DNA from: Pempheris klunzingeri
Lineage: Eukaryota; Chordata; Actinopteri; Acropomatiformes; Pempheridae
Direction of reading: 5' to 3'
DNA length: 64,000 nucleotides
Assembly (NCBI RefSeq): GCF_042242105.1
Contig: NC_092012.1
Span: 20,007,543 to 20,071,542, forward strand
The position numbers and the translations under genes were made by a program. This document shows positions 23,501-34,900 of this stretch, in pieces. Each line of letters starts with the position of its first letter. Position 1 is the stretch's first letter. Under the pieces are notes generated by a model. The model was given only the letters and a program-made list of their open reading frames with translations. It did no database searches and was not told where the DNA came from.

Positions 23501-23601
23501 ACGAGATCTGTGTAGCTCCGGTGCTGGTGTGCACCGAGGTTTACCAAACTGCAGGTGGAGGAGACAATATCTCAGCTGCTGGGCTGGTGCTGCAGATCTA
23601 G
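17509..23601 (+). CDS. adpgk: ADP-dependent glucokinase (complete, 7 coding exons)
   Basis: Coding exons: 17509-17704, 19397-19556, 20500-20690, 20861-20957, 21154-21290, 22383-22519, 23044-23601. They total 1476 nt, or 491 aa, close to the 497 of human ADPGK. The family phosphorylates glucose using ADP instead of ATP, and in vertebrates it is tied to the endoplasmic reticulum. A hydrophobic N-terminal segment (about residues 13-27) fits a signal or anchor. Ribokinase-like landmarks are GGNAPVMAGRMA in exon 3, VVGGLQMMDNFPF in exon 5 and a final GGGD motif with catalytic Asp at about 480. Intron phases agree and all sites are GT-AG. The start was chosen because the upstream frame lacks another ATG and the anchor follows directly. 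The C-terminus (GGGDNISAAGLVLQI) differs from the human form as I recall it, so this may be the teleost adpgk2 paralogue. Confidence 0.93.
17705..19396 (+). other. Intron 1 of adpgk
   Basis: 1.7 kb intron with a GTGAGTGG donor and CATCCACAG acceptor. It starts with TAGC-rich sequence. No repeat family or nested gene is recognised; the open frames inside are short and unlike known proteins. Confidence 0.6.
22160..22382 (+). other. Extended polypyrimidine tract before adpgk exon 6
   Basis: About 200 bases of almost unbroken C/T with scattered A/G precede the CATCAATGCAG acceptor. The tract is far longer than needed for splicing and opens long, meaningless Ser/Pro/Leu/Phe frames. Confidence 0.6.
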
Positions 23602-26600
23602 AGAAGGACATTATACGATTTGTCTGTGCGTAGTGCAAACAATGTGACTTGAAATGTAATCTAATTGTGATGCAAAGTAGCTGTTGTTGCAAACACAGGT
23701 ACTGATTGTGAAATTTGTGAATCAGGCTATTGCTGTCACCATAGCAGCTCATGGCCCCGGTGGACCACAAGGAAAACTGATCTCTGATTATTGTTAGGAG
23801 TCAGATGATGGACTACAGTACTTATTAATCAGGTTAGACGACCATATGGGCTGGAGGGCATCCTCACTGATTCCATCCCTCTTGCATTAACATAGTGTAC
23901 ATGTAATACATATTTTCAGTGCATCCAGGTCTTTTCATTTTCAGAACCAAATCTTACAAGGAAACACTGCCCTGCTCTGTCCTGCTCTGAAGTCACTGTA
24001 GCCCATCATCTGACTCGGGGGCCTCTACTTTCCCTTTTGGTCAGGATGAGATAAAGAGGGATGGGGTTTGGATGAGGTCCTAAAGACACCAGGTTTATAG
24101 ACACAGGGTTTGTAAGCAAAGCTGCACATTTTCTGCTGTTGGATCATTTCTCCTCATCATTTTAACCTGTGGCTCCACTATGCAACAAACTTGTTCTCAG
24201 AGTTGTGTAATTACTGAAACAGGCGAATCTTTAAATCTACAGTTTGAACCAGCAAACAGAGATTGAAGCTGCCCTGCCTCGCAGCAAATCTAATTTGAGG
24301 CGAACCGATGTCAGGCTGAAAAGTCACACCCGAGCCCCCTTTTTGATGAGAGGGCTCTTTCCTGCCTCTCCCCTCTCCTATCTCATTCTCTAGGGCTAAG
24401 ACAGATTAAAAGTGGAAAGCAAGTGGGGCGATCTCCTCTTCCTCCTAGTATATGTGAAAAAAGGTGTGTGTGGTTTGTTTTTAAGATTGTCGTGTGTGTC
24501 AGTCACAGTGCAATAATGCAAAAACAATGTTAAAAGACCACTGGTGGTAGCCGGATGTGATGTTCAGAGTTTCCTCTCTACCTCTGTGCTCGTTTTGTTT
24601 CTCCTGATCTTTTTCCCCCCTCAACTCTTTTCTGTGCAACTTTGTCAAATCTTTTTTATCATCTGTCATATTTCTTTCTTGTTCCCCTCTTGTCGTGTCA
24701 TGTATTGCCCTTAAAGGACCAAATAACCAGTGTGGACTGCTGCTGATAACATTGCTGCAAAGGAGAAGCTACTAGCAGCCAGTTGTCACATTCTGTCCCA
24801 TCACATGGCTGCATGGAGGGGGTTAGCCACAAGAAATTGTAATGGAAGAAAAATTGTAAGCTTAACTTGAAGCCGTGGTTACTCAACATGAATCCCTCTA
24901 ATCCGAGGAGTTGTGGACCACACAGAAAATGTAATATTTTAGTCTTCATCTTATCTGTAGTAGGAGTAGAAGCTAGATATCTTTCACTTTTACACTCACA
25001 CGTATGTCCAACTTCCACTACTTTCTGAGTGTCTTTAACTGACATTATTGAGAAAATAGGGCCCTGCCTCTAAATGCCAGCTCCCATGTGAGGGGTTGAA
25101 ATCACTTTTATTTGTGAATGGAGTTAACTGACTGGACTTAAATGGGAGTGATGTCAGCTTTATGTTTTTTGTTCTCACTTTATGTACAAATCAAACATTC
25201 CAGCACAAACCCAATTTGAGTTATTTTCTCCATTCACAGTCAAGTATGTTTTTGTTTTGCATGCAAGTAAGAGTCTTTCTTTTCTTGCTTCCACAGTTTT
25301 ATGTCTTCATTAGTTTCTTAAAACTTGCTTGTTAAAGCCACTTTTGACTGAGAAACCTGTTTATTCATGTTACAATGCAACAAATATGAGTTTAAGAAGA
25401 GCCTAAAGGTAAAGAAATCCCTTTAAATCGTTTGTGTGTGTGTGTCTAGACTGTACTGATTTGATGTTGTTTGATCATGCTGAAGGCAAATGAGCCTTAT
25501 TCTGTTCTGACTTTTGGTGTTTAGTGAAAAGGGAATGTTTAATACAGACTTTTTCTATTACTGTAGGCCTATGGTTCCTTTAAAAAAAAAAAAAGAAAAA
25601 GAAAAGATTAAAGATTATTTTTCCAGCATTTCTGCTTTATTTTACAGTGACAGTAGAGAGGCAGGAAAGGCAGGGAGCAAGGGAGAGATGCAGCAAAGGG
25701 CTGCTGTCTTAAGGACCCAGCTGTAATAAGTGGAACGCCCTCTATCAGGTGAGCTACTGGGGCGTCCATGTGTTTTATATTCTGATGTCTTACATAGTGA
25801 TTGGAAGACAGAAGTAACGGGTCATGTTTTTACTGTGAAATGAAACTGTTCAGAGCAGAACTTGAGCATGCTTTCATGTTTGGACAGATAACCGCGTGTG
25901 TTTGCCTCCATATCATAGACTTATTAAGCTCCAGATAAGTCGTGTCATCCATGTACCAAAGCTGTGTTTAACTGTTTCATGCATGTGTAACTATTCAATG
26001 CAGAATCACCTAAGATAAAAAGCAACGCTGATGAAGCCATCATTGCTCTGCTTGTTTTCTCATGCTTGGGCTCATTTATTGATGAGGTTCAGGCCCCTCA
26101 TGCAGTTGTGACTACCATTAGGAGATCGTCAACATGGCTGCTTTGCCACAGCAACGTCATAATTCACCATGACGATGATTGCTTCCTTTCTTCCCACTCC
26201 CAACATTGAACATATTTCATTTTTAATCTCATTTGATGGTATTTCATATAGATAATGTTCCTAGGCTTCATCATGTTACTGATTCCTGCTTTTGTTGATC
26301 CATCAGCTGCACATCACCGTCTAAGCCTGTTTGATCAATGACCAGATTTCCTGCTGCTTCTGAAACACCACCAGGCTCAGATATTATCAGTGAACAAGGA
26401 ATGTTCACAGTAGAGTTGTTACAGAGAATTTCTATTACAATTGTGTTTGTCAGACATGAGATTACTTTTAACTTTGAGATGTTAGTTTGGCAGGCTTGTA
26501 CCCTGCAGCTTGAGGAGGACAGTAGGTATTTACAGAGAACAGTCCCAGACCACCCTAAAAATGTGACCAAGAGCCACTCGCACATGAGTCTGATCTGCTT

Positions 26601-27266
26601 GGTATTCTCCTATGCAGAATTAAAGATATTTTCCATGTAAAACGAGTCTGTAAAACCCCAAACTCCAGCACTGCTGCAGAGCTTGCACGGTGGCGGTGCT
26701 ATTTTAGGACTAGCACCATGCCTCAGCCTCTATTCTGAGCTCAGGCTCTGGGGTTGGGACAGCAGCAAGCTCCCTTAAACTCAACTGTTCTTAAAATCAC
26801 AAGCATGTTCCAGCACCTCAAGCTGGTAAGATTTTGTATTAAATTTAAAAAAAAAGTCAGAAATCAAAGCAGTCGATCCCTGCGCACAAGCAGTCTGATT
26901 TACTTATTAACCAAGTGCAAGATTAGTGCATGATGTGTTTTGCATTAGCGAGACAACCTGAGTAAAATCACACGTGTGTGCTGATCCTGACGTCTGACTT
27001 CATTTACATGTAGGAGGTGGACTGCATCACTCCACCTGATTTATTCTGTACTTTCCAGTTTAATGTGATTCTGAGCTCTGCCATGTCAAATGCATGGGAG
27101 CTTAAAACCACTGTGTGCTATACCAAAATAATGGACTTTTGAATTATATATATTATGCTGCTCCTGCATTGATCGATCAAGTTTGCCACTTTGGCCACAA
27201 AGTTTTTGATCTGAATTGAAAGTCAAATCTGGAAACATCAAGTCAAGATTGATCTATGTACATTTG
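23602..27266. other. 3' flank of adpgk and tail-to-tail intergenic region
   Basis: 3.7 kb between the adpgk stop and the efcab2 poly(A) signal. It must contain the adpgk 3' UTR, but I found no AATAAA I trust; ATTAAA variants occur, for example near 26839. A poly-A stretch lies at about 25580-25610. No supported gene is seen. Confidence 0.5.
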
Positions 27267-27272
27267 TTTATT
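27267..27272 (-). terminator. efcab2: Poly(A) signal of efcab2
   Basis: TTTATT on the + strand is AATAAA on the minus strand, 42 bases after the efcab2 stop codon. This implies a 3' UTR of only about 60 bases. Confidence 0.55.
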
Positions 27273-27313
27273 ATATCAGAACTACAATCCCACACTAAAC
27301 ACACACACTGTGT

Positions 27314-28189
27314 CTACAAGTCAGGGTCAATGGTCAGCTGGCTGATGAGGTCTTTGTAATAGATGAGGTTCTTCTCATGGTCAGCGAGCGCTGTCAGCAT
27401 CTCATCCATCTCCTCCTGAGTGAAGAGCTCACCTGGTTTAAACACAACCAGTATGAGATAATCTGCTTTTTGCCATAAAGGAGTCTTTCTTTACCTCCCA
27501 AAGTAAAAACTGAAAGCTTCAGCTTTACCTTCCTGCGTCATGTACTTTGTCAGCTCCTCAGGCTCAAGGTATCCTTTCTTTTCTTTATCCAGAACCTGGA
27601 AACAGTGAAAGATCTGTATTATCATCAGTAACTAACACTGTGATGTTACAACCATTCTGCTGACAGAACTCCTGCCAAATGTATTGTGTTACTGTGCACT
27701 AACTGGGGATGAAAAGGCAAAAGCAAGGCAAATTTACATGTATAGCACCTTTTAGACACAGGGCAATTCAAAGTGCATTACAGGGACATTGAACACAATA
27801 AAAACAAGACACAGAAACATTAAATTGCATGTAAAATAAATAGTTAAAGCTTAAGAGAAGAAGACAAAAGCATGTGTATAAATAGTTAAAATTAAAAAAG
27901 CTCTATTATTGGAAAGCCCCAGTAAACAATGATGTTTTAAGGCCTGATTTAAATGCGCTGACAGTTTTAGCAGAGCTCAGGTGTTCAGGAAGCTTGTTCC
28001 ATAGGTGGGGAGCAGAGAAACTAAAAGGGAAAGGAAAGTTGGGGGAGTCTCCAGTTACCAGGTAAATCTGTGAGGGCCAGCTCACCTGTTTACTGCTTCT
28101 GAACTACAACACTGGAGAATAAGAGGAAACAGCAGCCGGTCTCACCTCAAAGGCCTGAAGCAGAAGGTCCTCAGGGATGGGAGAGAACC

Positions 28190-28252
<63 letters not shown>

Positions 28253-29715
28253 CACGCACACACACATATTCAGTGCTCATTTAATTAAGAATATCTTTAG
28301 GTTTTCACTGGTCTTAATTGAAGCTGACATGTTCAGAGGTAGAGGTAGGTATCAGAGGTAGACAAATGGATTGTATACTTTCCAATACACATCTCTTCTG
28401 TGACGTACTGCAGTAACTACCTCATTATATTGACTGAATATAAAAGCAATCTGAAAACTCATACCAGCTCTTCAACCCCATTTTTATTTATTCACTTACA
28501 TACAGAAAGCAACACAAGTGGTGACTGTCTTACTTGTGCTCCAGCAGCACTTTGGTCATGGCTGGGAGGAACTTGTCCAAATGGATATATCCTGCGTGGT
28601 CTTCTTCCACCTGGTGGAACAGGACATGGCTGCTGGATTTTCTAAATATCAAAACTGACTGATTTTAATGTCGCCCTAACTGGCATAAAAGGAGATGTCT
28701 TTGCATTGATGTCTTTCAGGCATATAGGTAATTCTTTATTTGTGCTACAGCAAATTAACAATAAATCTAAAAAAATTACATTGCAGTTAAAATGACAGGA
28801 AAGCCTCAGATGATTAGTTTTCCTGGTTGTTTTATTTATCCAAAATATGAGCAAAGTCAAACTAAAAACTGTTCTGACCTCAGCTGTAAAGTCATGCAGG
28901 TCTGCCTGAGTGGGGAAGCAACCTAAGGAATGGATGACGGTGCCCACCTCCCTGGAAAACAAACTTCATGTTAGACTAAACACAATTTGACTGCATGTAA
29001 AGACTGTGTCTGATGTGTCTGAGATGTGTTCAGGGGTGTTTTGGTCACCTGGCCAGCCGATATGGCATAGCTCCTCCACTCGTGTGTGTGGCACATGGAG
29101 GTGTTCCAGTTTACTTTAAAAAACACTAAAGGACCAGATGTGTGTTTTTCCCATCATTTACTCTGTATATACAGTGGTGTGAAAAAGTATTTGCCCCCTT
29201 GCATATTTCTTCTGTTTTTGCTTTATTGTCACACTTACATGTTTCAGATCATCAAACCAATTTTAATATCAGACAAAGATGACCTGAGTAAACACAAAAA
29301 GCAGTTTTTAAATGGTGATTTCATTTATTAAGGGAAAAAAGCTATCCAAACCAACCTGGCCCTATGTGAAAAAGTAATTGCCCCCTCCTTGTTAAATTAT
29401 GAATTAACTGTGATTAACCACATTTTTGAAAGCTGAGTTCAATTTCACTTGCCACACCCAGGCCTGATTACTGCCAGAGCTGTAGAATCAAGAAATCACT
29501 TAAATAGACAACATGAAGTAGGCTGAAAGATCTCAAAATGCAACACATCATGCCCCGATCTAAAGCAATTCAAGAACAGACAAGAAACAAAGTTATTGAC
29601 ATCTATCAGTCAGGAAAGGGTTACAAAGCCATTTCTAAGGCTTTTCTAAGGTAAGTGTGACAAAAAAGCAAAAACAGAAGAAATCTGTAAGGGGGCAAAT
29701 ACTTTTTCACACCAC

Positions 29716-29778
<63 letters not shown>

Positions 29779-30368
29779 TACTGTCTCAACACAGTCAGCT
29801 CTTTGATGTGAGACATTACAAGGTTCAAACCCAGCAGATACCATGGAGTAAATTCATTAACCATTTATATCTAGACTTGATAGGATCTGGGATTAATACT
29901 GAAGTTGATTAACATTTTGACAAAGGTCCTGTGGAAGATGTTTTGTCAAATGACCTCTAATATTGCTGAAATACTGTGGTGAGCCACAGGGTTCAGGGGA
30001 ATGTGCTGTTTTTACAATGGTCACCACCTCACTCTGTACTGTTGGAGCTCACCGCACATCCACTGTGTTGTTAGACTCATAGTCAAATAATTCAAAAGCT
30101 GCTTTGATCCTCTTTTGGACATCCGACACGGTGGCCTCTGACGGACAGAAGAGAGGAAACCACGGACAGAGACAACAGTTAGCGAGATTTAGCGAGACTT
30201 AGCGAGAGTTAGCTTGTTATTGAAGAAATAACTCCAACAATAAAACTTTGATCAGATATCTTTCATCCGCCGAAGCATAACATGGAAGGGAGCTTTTTGA
30301 ACATGACGGTTCAAACTAGTAGATAGATGTAACTCCCACTAACCTGCACTCTGGTTGTTCTCCGCCAT
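27314..30368 (-). CDS. efcab2: EF-hand domain protein 2 / dynein regulatory complex subunit 8 (complete, 7 exons)
   Basis: Exons in transcript order: 30368-30344, 30137-30053, 28951-28879, 28610-28534, 28188-28146, 27595-27529, 27432-27314. They total 489 nt, or 162 aa, the same length as the main human protein. EFCAB2 (DRC8) is a calmodulin-like subunit of the nexin-dynein regulatory complex of motile cilia and flagella. The N-terminal helix and loop (FELFDYESNNTVDVREVG, about residues 23-40) match the family, but loop position 6 is Asn, not Gly, so calcium binding there is doubtful. A second loop is degenerate. The C-terminal loop at about 104-115 (DKEKKGYLEPEE) is the most canonical. Phases agree throughout. 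Introns carry several repeats. The gene is tail-to-tail with adpgk and lies in the same orientation as cgref1 upstream. Confidence 0.93.
27725..28062 (+). repeat. Teleost interspersed repeat in efcab2 intron 5
   Basis: Starts AAGGCAAATTTACATGTATA, continues GGGCAATTCAAAGTGCATTA and ends with AAGCTTGTTCCATAGGTGGG. This order matches a very common fish repeat with a TTTATTTGTATAGCACATTT head and a TTTGTTCCA segment. No coding capacity. It occupies most of the intron. Confidence 0.6.
28192..28266 (+). repeat. (CA)n microsatellite at the efcab2 exon 5 acceptor
   Basis: About 37 CA units with a few CG interruptions. On the transcribed (minus) strand it is a TG tract ending only a few bases before the GTTAG acceptor at 28189-28190, so it takes the place of the usual pyrimidine tract. 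Confidence 0.9.
29172..29717. mobile_element. Tc1-type deletion derivative (546 bp) in efcab2 intron 2
   Basis: Starts CAGTGGTGTGAAAAAGTATT and ends in the inverted copy, with near-perfect terminal inverted repeats of about 70 bases and TA dinucleotides on both sides (29170-29171 and 29718-29719). TA target duplication is the hallmark of Tc1/mariner elements. Inside, on the + strand, an ATG at 29550 opens 35 codons (MPRSKAIQEQTRNKVIDIYQ and on) resembling the N-terminal helix-turn-helix of a Tc1 transposase. The frame then runs into the right repeat and stops at 29655-29657. The catalytic domain is absent, so the copy cannot move unaided. Confidence 0.88.
29722..29777 (+). repeat. (TG)n microsatellite beside the Tc1 derivative
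   Basis: About 28 TG units starting 5 bases after the element's right end. Confidence 0.9.
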
Positions 30369-31970
30369 GTTGGCCCACTTGTTGCTCTGTTGCCAAGCAA
30401 CCCACTGGCTTTGTTAGCTGTTAGTTAGCTAAGCTAGCTGAGGATAGTAATGGACTTAAAATAACATAACTAAAGATACATATTTAATAAAGCTAGGTAC
30501 ATTTTTAACATGCTGCATTGTAGGACATTACCCGTCTTTGTATATATATCTTTGGGCAAAAGCTTGCTATCAATATTTTAGTTTAATAGACTTTAAGTCA
30601 ACATAACTGTATTCACCCGATCAGTCATCCACAGCATCTTCAACTTTTATATTTTGATAGCGACATGTTACATTAAAAAGCTGTACACTGTAAACTGTAC
30701 ACCACTCTTTTGGGCTTTTGATGACTAATGTGTCTCTTGTTTTACTGTCTCAGTACCAAGAAATAACTCATGCAAACCATTCGTTTCTTTTTGTTCTCTT
30801 TGCTCTGACTATTTCTACCACTTACAGTGTAACAGTGTACAGTATTTGTGTTTGTGCCAAATCCGACAAATCTTTGAAACCAGAGACAGGATGGAAGGGA
30901 CACGGACAAAGAAAGTTTACTTTCTCCAGCTGTACGAGCCGTGAAACAGTTCAAACTAAACAGATCAAAAAAACAAATGGTGAACCATTTCATACTGTAA
31001 ACACATTCGAGTTTGCAGATAAAGGAGGAATTCAATATCATATTACATCCAAACATTATTTCAATCAGGCCTTTCCTGACCTTTATTATAAAGATGAAAG
31101 ACGGGTGTGTAAAAGGCTGCGACTCATTAAGCTCTCCTTCAGAGGCACATTAAAACCTTACAGCTTACTCGATCATACGGAGTTGCATACAAAAATGACA
31201 AACTCTGCATAATAAGATGTGTTTTCTGAATAACCTAATTTGCTGCAGTAAATGATTTCAGTCATTGTATAGGCTGAGGACATTCTCAATAAGGACCAAA
31301 TGTAATCGAACTGCCTTCCTTCCCTATCACACTGTCTGAACTGAGCTGTCTGTAAATGAGACCAGCTCCACATGCACTGGAGCACACCTGCTCGGCACAA
31401 ATCCTAAACCTAAAGTGGGTCAGACACAATAAGGCCAATCAGTGTGTGCATGAAACAACAGACTCAACATTTGAAAAAAATTCAAGGTATGAAAGAAAAA
31501 GGTAAAAATATACAATTAACGCAAAGTAAATATTCTAAATCAAGTACATCTTACAGTTTTCAAATTATTTAAATTTAGATGGTAAACTGTTTCACTCAAT
31601 ATTCAAAAAAAAGATTAAAATGTGCAAATCTTTTGTTTTACTAATATGGATAATATTGCATTCTGAATTCAGGTCTTCTGTCTCTTTTCCAGCTCTAGAA
31701 ATCTTTGCATTCATAATCAAAATCAATAGATACTTGTTGTAGAAAATATTTTCCAATAAAGTGACAGGAATACTTTCAACAGATCCCGCTTCTCATTTAT
31801 CAGCCGTCTCCACGTTGGACAGCTAAATGAACTCGGTGGTGGAATCTCAGAATTCAAATCAAGAGAAAGACAGTTTGAAGAAGTCCTCTCAGTTTAGAGT
31901 ATTTACTTTACTCTATCATCAGTCCTCTGCTGCTGGGAGGCAGCAGAGTGATGGTGTGGCCGACCAGCAT
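30369..31970. other. Intergenic, efcab2 promoter side to cgref1 3' end
   Basis: The DNA just upstream of the efcab2 start has repeated GTTAGC/AGCTAG motifs and must hold its promoter. A 164-codon open frame lies at 30718-31212 on the + strand, but it shows no recognised domain. The remainder is AT-rich and probably includes the cgref1 3' UTR next to 31971. No clear poly(A) signal for cgref1 was found. Confidence 0.45.
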
Positions 31971-34900
31971 TCATATCTCTGGTTGCCCCAGATGAACAGG
32001 GACCTCCCCCTGTTCTGCTGCAGGGGCTCCTGGGATTTGTTGTCCATGCTGCTCGTCTATTTGCTTTCTGACTTCTTCTTCTCCTGTCTCTGCTTCCTGC
32101 TGAGGTTGCTCTTCACCCTGAGGTGGCAACTCTTCCCGAGCCTCCTCTCTCTGCTCTGCTGCTCCTGCCTTCTCCTCTGCTGTCACCTCCTGCTCCTGGG
32201 GAGGTGCATTGTTGTTGCCGGAGTCCTGTGACGGGGAGGGTAAGATAAAGTAAACCAAAAATGAAAAGCAAACCAGTGAACCAAAATGAAATACATATTT
32301 AATATGTAAAACTACTTCTGCCAACATGTAACTTGGTGGTAAAACATCCAAACTAACCCTGTCATCATGTATACAGTCAAAAAGAAATGATGTTTGGTAT
32401 TAGGGCATACTTTTACATGTATTTAATAACAGAAACAAAATACAGAAATAGAACAAATACAGGTGCTGGTCATATAATTAGAATATCATGAAAAAGTATT
32501 TCAGTAATTCCATTCAAAAAGTGAAATTTGTATATTATATTCATTCATTACACACAGACTGATATATTTCAAGTGTTTATTTCTTTTAATTTTGATGATT
32601 ATAACTGACAACTAATGAAAAACCCAAATTTAGTATCTCTTAAGACTGATACAAAAAAAAGATTTCTAGAAATGTTGGCCAACTGAAAGGTATGAACATG
32701 AAAAGTATGAGCATGTACAGCATGCTCATACTTTGGCCTGAATTACTGCAGCAATGCGGCGTGGCATGGAGTCGATCAGTCTTTGGCACTGCTCAGGTGT
32801 TATGAGAGCCCAGGTTGCTCTGATAGTGGCCTTCAGCTCTTCTGCATTGTTGGCTCTGGCGTATCGCATTTTCCTCTTCACAATACCCCATAGATTTTCT
32901 ATGGGATTATGGTCAGGCGAGTTTGCTGGCCAATTAAGAACTGGTCCTTAAACCAGGTACTGGTAGCTTTGGCACTGTGTGCAGGTGCCAAGTCCTGTTG
33001 GAAAATGAAATCTGCATCTCCATAAAGTTGGTCAGCAGCAGGAAGCATGAAGTGCTCTAAAACTTCCTGGTAGACGGCTGCGTTGACCTTGGACCTAAGA
33101 AAACACAGTGGACCAACACCAGCAGATGACATGGCACCCCAAACCATCACTGACTGTGGAAACTTTACACTCGACTTCAAGCAACGTGGATTCTGTGCCT
33201 CTCCTCTCTTCCTCCAGACTCTGGGACCTTGATTTCCAAAGGACATGCAGAATTTACTTTCATCAGAGAACATAACTTTGGACCACTCAGCAGCAGTCCA
33301 GTCCTTTTTGTCCTTAGCCCAGGCGAGACGCTTGTGACGCTGTCTCTTGTTCAAGAGTGGCTTGACACAAGGAATGCGACAGCTGAAACCCATGTCTTCC
33401 ATATGTCTGTGCGTGGTGGTTCTTGAAGCACTGACTCCAGCTGCAGTCCACTCTTTGTCAATCTCCCCCACATTTTTGAATGGGTTTTGTTTCACAATCC
33501 TCTCCAGGTTGCAGTTATCGCTATTGCTTGTACGCTTTTTTCTACCACATCTTTTCCTTCCCTTCGCCTCTCTATTAATGTGCTTGGACACAGAGCTCTG
33601 TGAACAGCCAGCCTCTTTAGCAATGACCTTTTGTGTCTTGCCCTCCTTGTGCAAGGTGTCAATGGTCATCTTTTGGACAACTGTCAGGTCAGCAGTCTTC
33701 CCCATGATTGTGTAGCCTACAGAATTAGACTGAGAGAGCATTTAAAGGCCTTTGCAGGTGTTTTGAGTTAATTAGCTGATTAGAGTGTGGCACCAGGTGT
33801 CTTCAATATTGAACCTTTCCACAATATTCTAATTTTCTGAGATACTGAATTTGGGTTTTTCATTAGTTGTCAGTTATAATCATCAAAATTAAAAGAAATA
33901 AACACTTGAAATATATCAGTCTGTGTGTAATGAATGAATATAATATACAAATTTCACTTTTTGAATGGAATTACTGAAATAAATCATGACCAGCACCTGT
34001 ACAATTGCAAACTCAAGGTACACTTACAAGCTTTTTAGTTTTCTATCATATATTTGATACATTCTTATTTTCATTGTTTCTATGCATACTTCTAAGGAAG
34101 TATGTGGACCAGTTGGGTTTTCTTTTTCTAAATTCAAGGTCAATAAACTTTCCTGTTTTAAATTTGTGATTCATCAAAATGATTTGTATCCTGTAGATGT
34201 ATTTATTAGTGGATACTACATGATGCCTCAATGATACAGTGTGTTCGTGCAGATGGACATGAGTGTGTAAATGTACCGTACCTGTGTGTGAGATAACGGA
34301 GGAGACAGCAGCTCGGATGGGGCCAACAGGCCATCCTGGTTTAGGTCCTGAGTGTGGAGTAAGAAATCTACCATAGACACCACCTACACACAAACACACA
34401 CACAGATATCCACACACACCCCAGTTCAGATAAACAGGTCAACAAGTGAAGAAGACACAAATACAAAGTCAATTCAAACACACACACACACACACAAGCC
34501 GCTTCTCCTCACCAGGTCATTGACCTGTGCTCCAGGTGCATGATGGGAGTTATAGTCTGAAAGTAGTTTCATCATCTCCAAGCCATCCAGGAGCCCACTG
34601 CGATCGTAGTCATAAAGACGAAACAGGAAGAACACCTCTGATACAAAGCAGGAGAAGACTGACATGTTAAAAACCAAACACACTGGATATACTGCTGTAG
34701 TATCACTGCAGAGGATGCACAGTACCAATGTGTATGACCAGTAATGCAAACAACAGCTGTCTCTATATTTAGAGTATGTATATTTGGTAATGCTGATCGA
34801 AGGACCAGCCATGTGTCAGAACTCATCTAAGTGTTACACCAGTAGGTGGAGATGTCTACCTTGCTCCCGGGTGCTGATTTCTGGTCCTCCTTGGCCTTCC

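Noticed and set aside
28192..28266. CRISPR-like or tandem array
   Set aside because: Simple CA dinucleotide repeat; no spacers, and the genome is vertebrate.
32899..33715. Plus-strand frames within the Tc1 element
   Set aside because: They are shadows of the minus-strand transposase.
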